From contig NZ_BEWB01000003.1 in assembly GCF_003112555.1 (NCBI RefSeq), forward strand, positions 712,324 to 776,323: 64,000 nucleotides of DNA. Reading direction: 5' to 3'. Shown in pieces: positions 7,870-17,979 of this stretch. Numbering within the stretch: position 1 is the stretch's first letter; each line of letters starts with the position of its first letter. The position numbers and the translations under genes were made by a program. This DNA is from Streptomyces coelicoflavus (GTDB lineage: Bacteria; Actinomycetota; Actinomycetes; Streptomycetales; Streptomycetaceae). Under the pieces are notes generated by a model, which saw nothing but the letters and a program-made list of their open reading frames with translations, was not told where the DNA came from and searched no databases.

Positions 7870-9599
7870 CCAGCACAGGCATACGACTGCACGCCCCCGC
7901 GCCCGGCTGGGCCGTCGCCGCGGACGTGGTGGTCGTCGGCTCGGGCGTAGCGGGCCTCACCGCCGCCCTGCGCTGCGAGGCCGCCGGCCTGACGACGGTC
8001 GTCGTCACCAAGGCCCGCCTCGACGACGGCTCCACCCGCTGGGCGCAGGGCGGCATCGCCGCGGCCCTCGGCGAGGGCGACACCCCCCAGCAGCACCTCG
8101 ACGACACCCTGGTGGCCGGCGTCGGCCTGTGCGACGAGGAAGCGGTCCGCACCCTGGTCACCGAGGGCCCCGACGCCGTACGCCGCCTCATCGAGACCGG
8201 CGCGCACTTCGACGAGTCCACCGAGGGCGGCCTGGCCCTCACCCGCGAGGGCGGCCACCACCGCCGCCGCATCGCCCACGCGGGCGGCGACGCCACGGGC
8301 GCCGAGATCTCCCGCGCCCTGGTCGAGGCGGTACGCGCGCGAGGGCTGCGCACGGTGGAGAACGCGCTCGTCCTGGACCTCCTCACGGACGCCGAGGGCC
8401 GCACGGCGGGCGTCACCCTGCACGTCATGGGCGAGGGCCAGCACGACGGCGTCGGGGCGGTCCACGCCCCCGCGGTCGTCCTCGCCACCGGCGGCATGGG
8501 CCAGGTCTTCTCGGCGACGACGAACCCCTCGGTCTCCACGGGCGACGGAGTGGCCCTGGCCCTCCGCGCGGGCGCCGAGGTCAGCGACCTCGAATTCGTC
8601 CAGTTCCACCCCACCGTCCTCTTCCTGGGCCCGGACGCCGAGGGCCAGCAGCCCCTGGTCTCCGAGGCGGTACGCGGCGAGGGCGCCCACCTGGTGGACG
8701 CGGACGGCGTGCGCTTCATGCTCGGGCAGCACGAACTCGCGGAACTGGCCCCGCGCGACATCGTCGCCAAGGCCATCACGCGCCGCATGCAGGAGCAGGG
8801 CGCCGAGCACATGTACCTGGACGCCCGCCACTTCGGTGCCGACATGTGGGAGCGCCGCTTCCCCACGATCCTCGCCGCCTGCCGCGCCCACGGCATCGAC
8901 CCGGTCACCGAGCCGGTCCCCGTCGCCCCGGCCGCCCACTACGCCTCGGGCGGCGTCCGCACCGACCCGCACGGCCGCACGACGGTCCCCGGCCTGTACG
9001 CGTGCGGCGAGGTCGCCTGCACCGGCGTGCACGGCGCCAACCGGCTGGCCTCCAACTCGCTCCTCGAGGGCCTGGTCTACGCCGAACGCATCGCCGCCGA
9101 CGTGGCGGCGGGCCACGCGGCCGGCGCCCTCCACGCGCGCGTGCCGGCCCCCCTGCCGCACCCGGACCACCCGGAGCACCCCCTCCTCCCGCCCGAGACC
9201 CGCCTCACGATCCAGCGGATCATGACGGACGGCGCCGGCGTCCTGCGCTCGGCCGACTCCCTCACGCGCGCGGCGGACCGGCTGCACGCCCTGCACACCG
9301 AGGCCCGCGAGGCCCTGCACGACAACGGCAAGACGGCCGAGCCGGGCGTCGACACCTGGGAGGCCACCAACCTCCTGTGCGTGGCCCGCGTCCTGGTCGC
9401 GGCGGCGACCCTGCGCGAGGAGACCCGCGGCTGCCACTGGCGCGAGGACCACGCCGAGCGCGACGACACGGCCTGGCGCCGCCACGTCGTCGTACGCCTG
9501 AACCCGGACCGTTCCCTCGCCGTGCACACCACGGACACGCCAGAATTCCCCCCGACCGTCCACGGCGCCCAGCCGACGCACCGTCCCCAGGAGCAGTGA
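7866..9599 (+). CDS. nadB: L-aspartate oxidase
   Basis: A 577-residue flavoenzyme that oxidises L-aspartate to iminoaspartate, the first step of de novo NAD synthesis. The N-terminal FAD fold has [13 protein letters not shown] near residue 20. The capping domain and the succinate-dehydrogenase-like active-site segment ([56 protein letters not shown]) are intact. It starts with GTG overlapping the panC stop. No nadA lies next to it in this operon, so the quinolinate synthase must be encoded elsewhere. nadC follows after five bases. Confidence 0.96.
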   Translation: MTSTGIRLHAPAPGWAVAADVVVVGSGVAGLTAALRCEAAGLTTVVVTKARLDDGSTRWAQGGIAAALGEGDTPQQHLDDTLVAGVGLCDEEAVRTLVTEGPDAVRRLIETGAHFDESTEGGLALTREGGHHRRRIAHAGGDATGAEISRALVEAVRARGLRTVENALVLDLLTDAEGRTAGVTLHVMGEGQHDGVGAVHAPAVVLATGGMGQVFSATTNPSVSTGDGVALALRAGAEVSDLEFVQFHPTVLFLGPDAEGQQPLVSEAVRGEGAHLVDADGVRFMLGQHELAELAPRDIVAKAITRRMQEQGAEHMYLDARHFGADMWERRFPTILAACRAHGIDPVTEPVPVAPAAHYASGGVRTDPHGRTTVPGLYACGEVACTGVHGANRLASNSLLEGLVYAERIAADVAAGHAAGALHARVPAPLPHPDHPEHPLLPPETRLTIQRIMTDGAGVLRSADSLTRAADRLHALHTEAREALHDNGKTAEPGVDTWEATNLLCVARVLVAAATLREETRGCHWREDHAERDDTAWRRHVVVRLNPDRSLAVHTTDTPEFPPTVHGAQPTHRPQEQ

Positions 9600-9604
9600 C
9601 AGCA

Positions 9605-10594
9605 GTGAACCCCTCCGACCCCACCGAACTCCCCCTCGCCTCCACCGGAGGCTGCGGCGACGGCTGCGCCTGCGGCGCGGACAACGAAGAAGACACCTAC
9701 ATGGAGTGCGGTCTCGACCCGGCGCTCGCGGCACTCCTGCTGGACTCCGGCCTCGACCCCGTCGAGGTCGAGGACATCGCGAACGTCGCCATCCAGGAGG
9801 ACCTGGCGGGCGGCGTGGACGTGACGACCGTGGCGACCATCCCCGAGGACGCCGTGGCCACGGCCGACTTCACCGCGCGCGAGGCGGGCGTCGTGGCGGG
9901 CCTCAGGGTCGCCGAGGCGGTGCTGTCGATCGTCTGCACGGACGAGTTCGAGGTGGAGCGCCACGTCGAGGACGGCGACCGCGTGGAGGCGGGCCACAAG
10001 CTCCTCTCCGTGACCACCCGCACCCGCGACATCCTCACCGCCGAGCGCAGCGCGCTGAACCTCCTGTGCCGCATGTCGGGCATCGCGACGGCCACGCGCG
10101 CGTGGGCGGACGTCCTGGACGGCACGAAGGCCAAGGTCCGCGACACCCGCAAGACGACGCCGGGCCTGCGCAGCCTGGAGAAGTTCGCGGTGCGCTGCGG
10201 CAGCGGCGTCAACCACCGCATGTCCCTCTCGGACGCGGCCCTCGTCAAGGACAACCACGTGGTCGCCGCGGGCGGCGTCGCCGAGGCCTTCAACGCCGTG
10301 CGCGAGAGCTTCCCGGACGTGCCCATCGAGGTCGAGGTCGACACCCTGCACCAGCTGCGCGAGGTCGTGGACGCGGGCGCCGACCTGATCCTGCTGGACA
10401 ACTTCACGCCCGACGAGTGCGAGGAGGCGGTGGCCCTGGTCGCCGGCCGCGCCGCCCTGGAGGCCTCGGGCCGCCTCACCCTCGCGAACGCCAAGGCGTA
10501 CGCGGACACGGGCGTCGACTACCTGGCCGTGGGCGCGCTCACCCACAGCTCCCCGATCCTGGACATCGGCCTGGACCTGCGAGCGGCGGAGTAG
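9605..10594 (+). CDS. nadC: Nicotinate-nucleotide pyrophosphorylase (quinolinate phosphoribosyltransferase, carboxylating)
   Basis: A 329-residue enzyme converting quinolinate and PRPP to nicotinate mononucleotide. The family motifs are present: ALNLLCRMSGIAT, KVRDTRKTTPGLR, EKFAVRCGSGVNHR, IEVEVDTLHQL and ILLDNFTP. With the GTG at 9605, five bases after the nadB stop, the protein has an N-terminal extension containing CGDGCACG, a compact cysteine cluster before the standard start of the fold at the in-frame ATG 9702. The extension is coded with normal GC3, and the coupling supports the upstream start. The cysteine cluster might bind a metal. Confidence 0.94.
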   Translation: MNPSDPTELPLASTGGCGDGCACGADNEEDTYMECGLDPALAALLLDSGLDPVEVEDIANVAIQEDLAGGVDVTTVATIPEDAVATADFTAREAGVVAGLRVAEAVLSIVCTDEFEVERHVEDGDRVEAGHKLLSVTTRTRDILTAERSALNLLCRMSGIATATRAWADVLDGTKAKVRDTRKTTPGLRSLEKFAVRCGSGVNHRMSLSDAALVKDNHVVAAGGVAEAFNAVRESFPDVPIEVEVDTLHQLREVVDAGADLILLDNFTPDECEEAVALVAGRAALEASGRLTLANAKAYADTGVDYLAVGALTHSSPILDIGLDLRAAE

Positions 10595-10599
10595 ACGCC

Positions 10600-11397
10600 A
10601 TGCTGCTGACGATCGACGTAGGCAACACGCACACCGTCCTGGGCCTCTTCGACGGCGAGGACATCGTCGAGCACTGGCGCATCTCCACGGACTCGCGCCG
10701 CACGGCGGACGAGCTGGCGGTCCTCCTCCAGGGCCTGATGGGCATGCACCCGCTGCTCGGTGAGGAACTGGGCGACGGCATCGACGGCATCGCCATCTGC
10801 GCGACCGTCCCCTCGGTCCTCCACGAGCTCCGCGAGGTCACCCGCCGCTACTACGGCGACGTCCCCGCGGTCCTGGTCGAACCGGGCGTCAAGACCGGCG
10901 TCCCGATCCTCACCGACCACCCCAAGGAGGTCGGCGCCGACCGCATCATCAACGCGGTCGCCGCGGTGGAGCTGTACGGCGGTCCGGCGATCGTCGTGGA
11001 CTTCGGCACGGCGACGACGTTCGACGCGGTCAGCGCGCGCGGGGAGTACATCGGCGGCGTCATCGCGCCCGGCATCGAGATCTCGGTCGAGGCGCTGGGC
11101 GTCAAGGGCGCCCAGCTCCGCAAGATCGAGGTGGCCCGGCCGCGCAGCGTGATCGGCAAGAACACCGTCGAGGCGATGCAGTCCGGCATCGTGTACGGCT
11201 TCGCCGGCCAGGTCGACGGCGTCGTCAACCGCATGGCGCGGGAGCTGGCCGACGACCCGGACGACGTGACGGTCATCGCGACGGGCGGACTGGCGCCGAT
11301 GGTGCTGGGCGAGTCCTCCGTCATCGACGAGCACGAGCCGTGGCTGACGCTCATGGGACTGCGGCTGGTGTACGAACGGAACGTGTCCCGCATGTAG
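10600..11397 (+). CDS. coaX: Type III pantothenate kinase
   Basis: A 265-residue ASKHA-fold kinase that phosphorylates pantothenate, the first step of CoA synthesis. It opens with LLTIDVGNTHTVLGLF (phosphate 1 loop). GADRIINAVAA and VVDFGTATTFDAV carry the pantothenate and phosphate 2 sites, and VIATGGLAP near residue 225 is the adenosine motif. It starts five bases after the nadC stop and ends the cofactor operon, so one transcript makes pantothenate, phosphorylates it and makes NAD. Confidence 0.96.
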   Translation: MLLTIDVGNTHTVLGLFDGEDIVEHWRISTDSRRTADELAVLLQGLMGMHPLLGEELGDGIDGIAICATVPSVLHELREVTRRYYGDVPAVLVEPGVKTGVPILTDHPKEVGADRIINAVAAVELYGGPAIVVDFGTATTFDAVSARGEYIGGVIAPGIEISVEALGVKGAQLRKIEVARPRSVIGKNTVEAMQSGIVYGFAGQVDGVVNRMARELADDPDDVTVIATGGLAPMVLGESSVIDEHEPWLTLMGLRLVYERNVSRM

Positions 11398-11450
11398 GAC
11401 GCGGCACGGGTGCGGGCGCGGGGGTGGGGTGTGCGGCCCGGCGTTGCGCG

Positions 11451-11487
11451 GTGCCTCCCCCACTCTCGGCTTCGCTCGAGCGGGGGA
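11451..11487. repeat. Dispersed Streptomyces intergenic hairpin repeat
   Basis: The segment runs from CCTCCCCCACTCTCGGC through TTCG to CTCGAGCGGGGGA and forms an imperfect GC-rich hairpin. I recognise this as a sequence found in many Streptomyces intergenic regions. Here it follows the coaX operon and may serve as its terminator. Confidence 0.55.
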
Positions 11488-11633
11488 CGAACCCCGTCGC
11501 CCACCCGTGCCGCCCCCGGGGGTATCTCCCAGGCCGCCGCAGGCACCCCGCGCCCCCGCCGGAGGCACCGGCATCCGGGTGGGGGAGCGCGCCACACCCG
11601 CGCCCCCTATGCCGAGTTTGTCTGATTAGCGCG

Positions 11634-11645
11634 TATCGTCGCCGC
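11634..11645 (+). promoter_or_regulatory. -10 box for leaderless start at 11646
   Basis: TATCGT at 11634-11639 is followed by six bases and then ATG. Confidence 0.45.
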
Positions 11646-12311
11646 ATGCCCACGCCCTACGGACCCCGCGGCGGCATGGCGTTCGGTGCTCAGGAGCTGC
11701 GTGTGCTCCGGCGAGCCCTCGCCCTCGCCCTGAACCCCAGCCCGGTCTCGGCCCGGGAGGCCCAGGACTGCCTTCACCTCGCAGAGTCGCTGGACGAGGC
11801 GATGCGGGAGGGAGCCAGGCTGCGCGCCTTCCTGGTGGCCGACCTCGCCCGGTACCGCGCCGCCCTCCCCGGCACCGCCACCGGCTACCTCGCGCTCCTC
11901 GACGAGGCGCTGGACGCGGGCCACCGCCCCGGCGCGGACGACCTCGCCGCCCTGGGAGCCCTGCGCGGCAACCCCGCCGCGGCCGCCCTGCTGGCCCGCT
12001 GCGGCGCCGCCACGGCCACGACGCCCGTCCCGGCGGCCGCGACGTCCACGGCCGCCACGGTCACCGCCGCCACGGTCACCGCCGCCACGGTCACGCTCCC
12101 CGCCGCGCGCACCCGCCTCCACGCCGTCGCCGGCGGCCGCCGCCCCGACGGCGACCCCGCGCAGAAGCCCGCTCCGAAACCGGCCCCGCGCCCCGCCCCG
12201 GCCGCCCCCAAGCGCCCCGTCCCCACCCCCGGCGAGGTCTTCCCGCGCCGCAAGCCCGCCCCGCCGGCCCCGCCCGCCCCGGACACCCGGCACCACCTCG
12301 CCGCCGGCTGA
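11646..12311 (+). CDS. Conserved Streptomyces hypothetical protein
   Basis: A 221-residue soluble protein with no recognised catalytic motif. The first 125 residues are helical and Leu/Ala-rich (FGAQELRVLRRALALAL). The rest is a low-complexity Ala/Thr/Pro tail that includes repeated ATVTA units and Pro/Lys-rich stretches, likely disordered. The start is set by the leaderless -10 box and by loss of coding character upstream. Its position between coaX and the BlaI/lsr2 group matches the S. coelicolor order as I recall it. Function unknown. Confidence 0.7.
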   Translation: MPTPYGPRGGMAFGAQELRVLRRALALALNPSPVSAREAQDCLHLAESLDEAMREGARLRAFLVADLARYRAALPGTATGYLALLDEALDAGHRPGADDLAALGALRGNPAAAALLARCGAATATTPVPAAATSTAATVTAATVTAATVTLPAARTRLHAVAGGRRPDGDPAQKPAPKPAPRPAPAAPKRPVPTPGEVFPRRKPAPPAPPAPDTRHHLAAG

Positions 12312-12322
12312 CGGCGCCTGGC

Positions 12323-12334
12323 TACCCTGGTCCC
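12323..12334 (+). promoter_or_regulatory. -10 box for leaderless start at 12335
   Basis: TACCCT at 12323-12328 is followed by six bases and then ATG. Confidence 0.5.
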
Positions 12335-12514
12335 ATGGACTACGTCTCCGCGCTCCTGCCCCCGGCCGTGATGGCCGTCTTCTTCATCGGCTTGATCCGG
12401 GTGATCGTGAAGACCCAGGGCGGCGCCAACAAGGCCAAGGAGGACGCGGTCGTCGACGCCGCCCTCGCGCGGGCGGAGGGCGCCCGGCAGGCGTCCCCGC
12501 ACCCCGAAGCCTGA
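12335..12514 (+). CDS. Small single-pass membrane protein, 59 aa
   Basis: A small gene of 60 codons. Residues 4-24 form one hydrophobic segment (YVSALLPPAVMAVFFIGLI). A basic stretch with GGANKAKEDAVVDAALARAEGA follows, likely cytoplasmic and helical. Codon use has the expected high GC3, and the start sits six bases from a TACCCT -10 box. I do not recognise a function. It lies 23 bases after the preceding hypothetical gene and may be a small inner-membrane regulator. Confidence 0.6.
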   Translation: MDYVSALLPPAVMAVFFIGLIRVIVKTQGGANKAKEDAVVDAALARAEGARQASPHPEA

Positions 12515-12638
12515 CCCGCACCGAAGCACCGACAGGCGTACGGCTGCCGCACTCTCCACCGCGGAGCCGTACGCCCCCTTTTGTGCACGTTCGCGCCCGG
12601 ACGCGCACGTCCGGCACGCGATCGTCCCCATCTCCCAC

Positions 12639-12651
12639 TATCGTTCGAAGC
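12639..12651 (+). promoter_or_regulatory. -10 box for leaderless start of the BlaI-like regulator
   Basis: TATCGT at 12639-12644 is followed by seven bases and then GTG at 12652. Confidence 0.45.
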
Positions 12652-13062
12652 GTGCCTCGCCCATTGGGAGAACTCGAAGACGCGGTCATGACGAGGGTGT
12701 GGAAGTGGAACCGCCCCGTGACCGTTCGAGAAGTCCTGGAAGACCTGCAACAGGAACGGTCCATCGCGTACACCACCGTGATGACCGTTCTGGACAATCT
12801 CCATCAGAAGGGCTGGGTGCGCCGCGAGTCCGAAGGCCGCGCCTATCGATATGAGGCGGTCTCCACTCGCGCCGCCTACGCCGCCGCCCTCATGAACGAC
12901 GCCTGGTCCCAGAGCGACAACCCCGCGGCGGCCCTCGTCGCGTTCTTCGGCATGATGAGCGAGGAACAGCGCCAGGCCCTCCAAGACGCCATCCGCATCG
13001 TGCAGGGACCGGAAACCCCCGCGCCGGGACCCGGCGCGGTACCGGACGGCGGCGGGCGATAG
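12652..13062 (+). CDS. BlaI/MecI/CopY-family transcriptional regulator
   Basis: A 136-residue winged-helix repressor. The N-terminal DNA-binding domain reads LGELEDAVMTRVW, then TVREVLEDLQ, then AYTTVMTVLDNLHQKGWVRRE, the standard BlaI/MecI recognition helix and wing. The C-terminal part is the short helical dimerisation region. No BlaR-type protease gene is adjacent, so it is not an obvious beta-lactam sensor pair; Streptomyces carry several orphan members. The next gene's -10 box overlaps this gene's TAG stop. Confidence 0.85.
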   Translation: MPRPLGELEDAVMTRVWKWNRPVTVREVLEDLQQERSIAYTTVMTVLDNLHQKGWVRRESEGRAYRYEAVSTRAAYAAALMNDAWSQSDNPAAALVAFFGMMSEEQRQALQDAIRIVQGPETPAPGPGAVPDGGGR

Positions 13063-13071
13063 CGTCCCCCC
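13060..13071 (+). promoter_or_regulatory. -10 box overlapping the BlaI stop codon
   Basis: TAGCGT at 13060-13065 begins with the TAG stop of the previous gene and ends six bases before ATG 13072. Confidence 0.5.
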
Positions 13072-13581
13072 ATGCCAAATGCCATCAGCGTCCGGCGGGC
13101 CCGCACCAGCGATGTCCCGGACGTGCGCCGGCTGCTCGACGCGTACGTCCGTGACCGCATCCTGCTCGACAAAGCGATGGTGACGCTTTACGAGAGCATC
13201 CAGGAGTTCTGGGTCGCGGAACGGGACGACAACGCCGAGGTGGTCGGCTGCGGCGCCCTGCACGTGATGTGGGAAGACCTCGCGGAAGTGCGGACTCTCG
13301 CGGTGAAGCCCGGTCTGAAGGGCGCCGGCGTCGGCCACAAGGTGCTGGAGAAGTTGCTGGACACGGCGCGCTGGCTAGGCGTTCGCCGCGTTTTCTGTCT
13401 CACCTTCGAAGTGGACTTCTTCGGCAAGCACGGCTTCGTGGAGATCGGTGAGACACCGGTCGACACCGATGTGTACGCGGAGCTGCTCCGTTCCTATGAC
13501 GAGGGCGTTGCGGAGTTCCTGGGTCTCGAACGAGTGAAACCGAACACCTTGGGCAACAGCCGGATGCTTCTGCATCTGTGA
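13072..13581 (+). CDS. GNAT acetyltransferase, ArgA-like amino-acid N-acetyltransferase
   Basis: A 169-residue GNAT protein. The start VRRARTSDVPDVRRLLDAY is typical. LHVMWEDLAEVRTLAVKPGLKGAGVG holds the acetyl-CoA motif A (variant of Q/RxxGxG/A), and VFCLTFEVDFFGKHGF is motif B. In Streptomyces this short family is usually called amino-acid N-acetyltransferase (N-acetylglutamate synthase, arginine pathway). The assignment to glutamate rests on family knowledge. A perfect terminator hairpin follows the stop directly. Confidence 0.8.
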   Translation: MPNAISVRRARTSDVPDVRRLLDAYVRDRILLDKAMVTLYESIQEFWVAERDDNAEVVGCGALHVMWEDLAEVRTLAVKPGLKGAGVGHKVLEKLLDTARWLGVRRVFCLTFEVDFFGKHGFVEIGETPVDTDVYAELLRSYDEGVAEFLGLERVKPNTLGNSRMLLHL

Positions 13582-13602
13582 TCGCCCGGGAGCGCCGGGC
13601 GA
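13582..13602 (+). terminator. Terminator after the GNAT gene
   Basis: TCGCCCGG and CCGGGCGA are perfect 8-bp arms around GAGCG, starting at the base after the stop codon. Confidence 0.6.
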
Positions 13603-13699
13603 CCACGCTCGTTCGAGGTTTATTCCAGCGGGGTGCCCTTCACGGGTTCCCTATGTCCGATACGCGCATGTTTCCGGCCCGGAGTCGGGCTACCGGTTC

Positions 13700-13770
13700 C
13701 CGCCGGGGGTTTGTGTTTTTCCGGCAAAAGCGGTTTGCTTTCCGGCGTACTGCAGTACTGCATATATCAA
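13700..13770 (+). promoter_or_regulatory. Locally AT-rich upstream region of lsr2
   Basis: This stretch has T-runs (TTTGTGTTTTT), TTTGCTT and a TACTGCAGTACTGCATATAT element at 13748-13767 with a direct repeat of TACTGCA. It is far more AT-rich than its surroundings. It probably holds the lsr2 promoter (TTGCTT near 13735 and a CATATA-like -10 near 13761) and is a plausible Lsr2 binding site. Confidence 0.4.
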
Positions 13771-13835
13771 GGGACGGCGATACGGCGGACGCCGGCGGAC
13801 CCCCGGCCCTCAAGTTATCGATGAAAGGAAATCCG

Positions 13836-14171
13836 GTGGCACAGAAGGTTCAGGTCCTTCTTGTCGACGACCTCGACGGTGGCGAGGCAGACGAGACCGT
13901 GACGTTCGCACTGGACGGCAAGACCTACGAGATCGATCTCACCACCGCCAACGCGGACAAGCTCCGCGGTCTTCTCGACCCGTACTTGAAGGGTGGCCGT
14001 CGTACCGGGGGCCGTGCCTCGGGCGGTCGCGGCAAGGCGCGCGCCGCTTCCGGCGGCAGCCAGGACACCGCGGCGATCCGCGCCTGGGCCAAGGAGAACG
14101 GCTGGGACGTCAACGACCGCGGCCGTGTCCCCGCGAAGGTCCGCGAGGCGTACGAGCAGGCCAACGGCTGA
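13836..14171 (+). CDS. lsr2: Lsr2 nucleoid-associated silencing protein
   Basis: A 111-residue xenogeneic silencer that binds the minor groove of AT-rich DNA. The N-terminal oligomerisation domain starts AQKVQVLLVDDLDGGEA and continues through TYEIDL. A Gly/Arg/Ser linker follows, and the C-terminal DNA-binding domain has IRAWAKENGW and the hook-like RGR motif in NDRGRVPAKVREAY. The GTG at 13836 is chosen for its AAAGGAAA ribosome site six bases upstream. The stop codon abuts the stop of the opposing gene with no gap. Confidence 0.96.
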   Translation: MAQKVQVLLVDDLDGGEADETVTFALDGKTYEIDLTTANADKLRGLLDPYLKGGRRTGGRASGGRGKARAASGGSQDTAAIRAWAKENGWDVNDRGRVPAKVREAYEQANG

Positions 14172-14939
14172 TCAGCCGACTCGCGCCACGGGCCGTGCCC
14201 GCGGTGGGCCGCCCGCGGTGAGCCGCACCCGGTGGCACTGCGTGGCCAGGGTGCGGACCAGTCGGGCGAGATCGGGCGGGGTCCCGGTACCCCCGAGTGC
14301 CGACAGTGCCGGCAGCGAGGATTCGACCTCGCACTCCGGCTCCGGGGGTCGCAGCCAGACGGCGGCCCCCCGCAGGCCGTCGCGATCCGGGGGACGCGGC
14401 GGCAGGCCGCTCACGCCGAACCCGTCCGTGCCGTTCGTACGCGTCGGGCCGTTCCGGCCTTCCGGGCCGGAGTCGCGAGGGCCGGGTCCAGGGGCAAGGG
14501 GCGCGTCCACGAGACCCCCCGCTCCGACTGCCGTCAGGCCGAGCGGCAGTGAGCCCCAGTCCAGCCACTCCAGGAGACCGGGCAGCTCCTCCGCGCCACC
14601 CGCCGCCACGAGCAGCAGCATCCGCTCGCCCCGGACGGCCACCGGGAACCCCGGCACCGGCGCGCACGCGCCGAGCCCTCCGGCCCGCCCGAGCCGCTGC
14701 AACGTCGCGTACCCGGCGTCGGCCGGTACGTCGAGGACGTCGAAGCGGACGCCCGTGCGCAGCCGCACCGGCTCCCCCGGTGCCGTCGGCCACCCGAGCG
14801 CGTTCTCGTACCACTGCCGCGCCCGCTCCCACACCGGGCCGCCGTCCTCGGTGGTCCGGCGCGGCGAGGGCACCACGGGGGACGCGAGGAACGTGGGGGA
14901 CGTGAGAGCGACGGGGACCGAGTGCGAGGCGCCGACCAT
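14172..14939 (-). CDS. SCO3374-family conserved actinobacterial protein
   Basis: A 255-residue protein of the family that sits between lsr2 and clpC in Streptomyces. It shows WYENALGWPTAPGEP and RFDVLDVPADAGYATLQRLG, reminiscent of the N-terminal part of bifunctional primase/polymerase-like proteins, though no catalytic metal site is clear. The central region (130-200) is Pro/Gly-rich and low-complexity. The start at 14939 follows from coding bias; upstream ATGs have poor GC3. Its TGA and that of lsr2 together make TGATCA. Function unknown. Confidence 0.7.
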   Translation of the reverse strand: MVGASHSVPVALTSPTFLASPVVPSPRRTTEDGGPVWERARQWYENALGWPTAPGEPVRLRTGVRFDVLDVPADAGYATLQRLGRAGGLGACAPVPGFPVAVRGERMLLLVAAGGAEELPGLLEWLDWGSLPLGLTAVGAGGLVDAPLAPGPGPRDSGPEGRNGPTRTNGTDGFGVSGLPPRPPDRDGLRGAAVWLRPPEPECEVESSLPALSALGGTGTPPDLARLVRTLATQCHRVRLTAGGPPRARPVARVG

Positions 14940-15380
14940 GCCAAGTGCAACAGTCGAAAGAGCGCTCGGGTTACGCTGGGTGGTGTTGTGAATGCGCAGA
15001 GTGCTGGAACGGAGTGGCAAGAGGGGGCTTGCGGGGGTGCGGGGAGGCGCAAGGTTGTTCGCCCGTAGCGGAGGGAACCGGTGCGCGCGGCATGGAGTGT
15101 CAGTCCCCGCGGGTAAGACATCCCTAGTGGGAGGGGGCGACATGCAGATCGGGCCGTCTCGCGTTCGCCATCGGCGTACTGGCGAGTGGGGTAAGTGCCT
15201 GGCCTGCGGGAACATCGTCTCGCACCATCGGGTTGTGGCAGATGTCGGCGTCAGGGGTCAGGAGGCCATCGACGGTGTCGGCAGTTGGAATGAGCGGTCC
15301 CCGCTTGCGGGACTAAGCTGCGGAAGGACAGGGAGGGGAAGTTCCCCCCACTGCCTGACCGCTCTGAGGAGCGATTAACG
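14940..15380. other. Long intergenic region between the SCO3374-like gene and clpC
   Basis: These 441 bases hold no convincing gene. They include the divergent promoters, a ClgR-type box (15163-15176), a near-perfect hairpin GTCCCCGC-TT-GCGGGAC, a TAAGCT -10-like box at 15314-15319 and the clpC ribosome site (GAGGAG). An open frame from ATG 15142 to TAA 15378 has a good ribosome site, but its GC3 is clearly below that of its neighbours. Confidence 0.5.
15163..15176 (+). promoter_or_regulatory. Candidate ClgR operator before clpC
   Basis: GTTCGC-CATCG-GCG matches GTTCGC-N5-GCG, the motif I recall for ClgR, the activator of clpP1, clpC and lon in Streptomyces. It lies 205 bases upstream of clpC. 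Confidence 0.5.
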
Positions 15381-17906
<2,526 letters not shown>

Positions 17907-17927
17907 CCCTCCGGGGGTGAGCCTGGA

Positions 17928-17967
17928 AAGGGGCTGGCCCGGGACTTCGGTCCCGGACCAGCCCCTT
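17928..17967. terminator. Bidirectional terminator between clpC and the NACHT cluster
   Basis: AAGGGGCTGG-C-CCGGGAC and GTCCCGG-A-CCAGCCCCTT pair almost perfectly around a TTCG tetraloop. It ends 12 bases from the stop of the converging NACHT gene, so it can serve both transcripts. Confidence 0.85.
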
Positions 17968-17979
17968 CGCCGTGCCGCG

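Noticed and set aside
15142..15378. A 78-codon frame upstream of clpC with a GGGAGGGGG ribosome site and a stop two bases before the clpC ATG.
   Set aside because: Its GC3 is clearly lower than that of the neighbouring genes and no motif is recognisable; the ClgR-type box lies inside it. It is more likely untranslated leader DNA.
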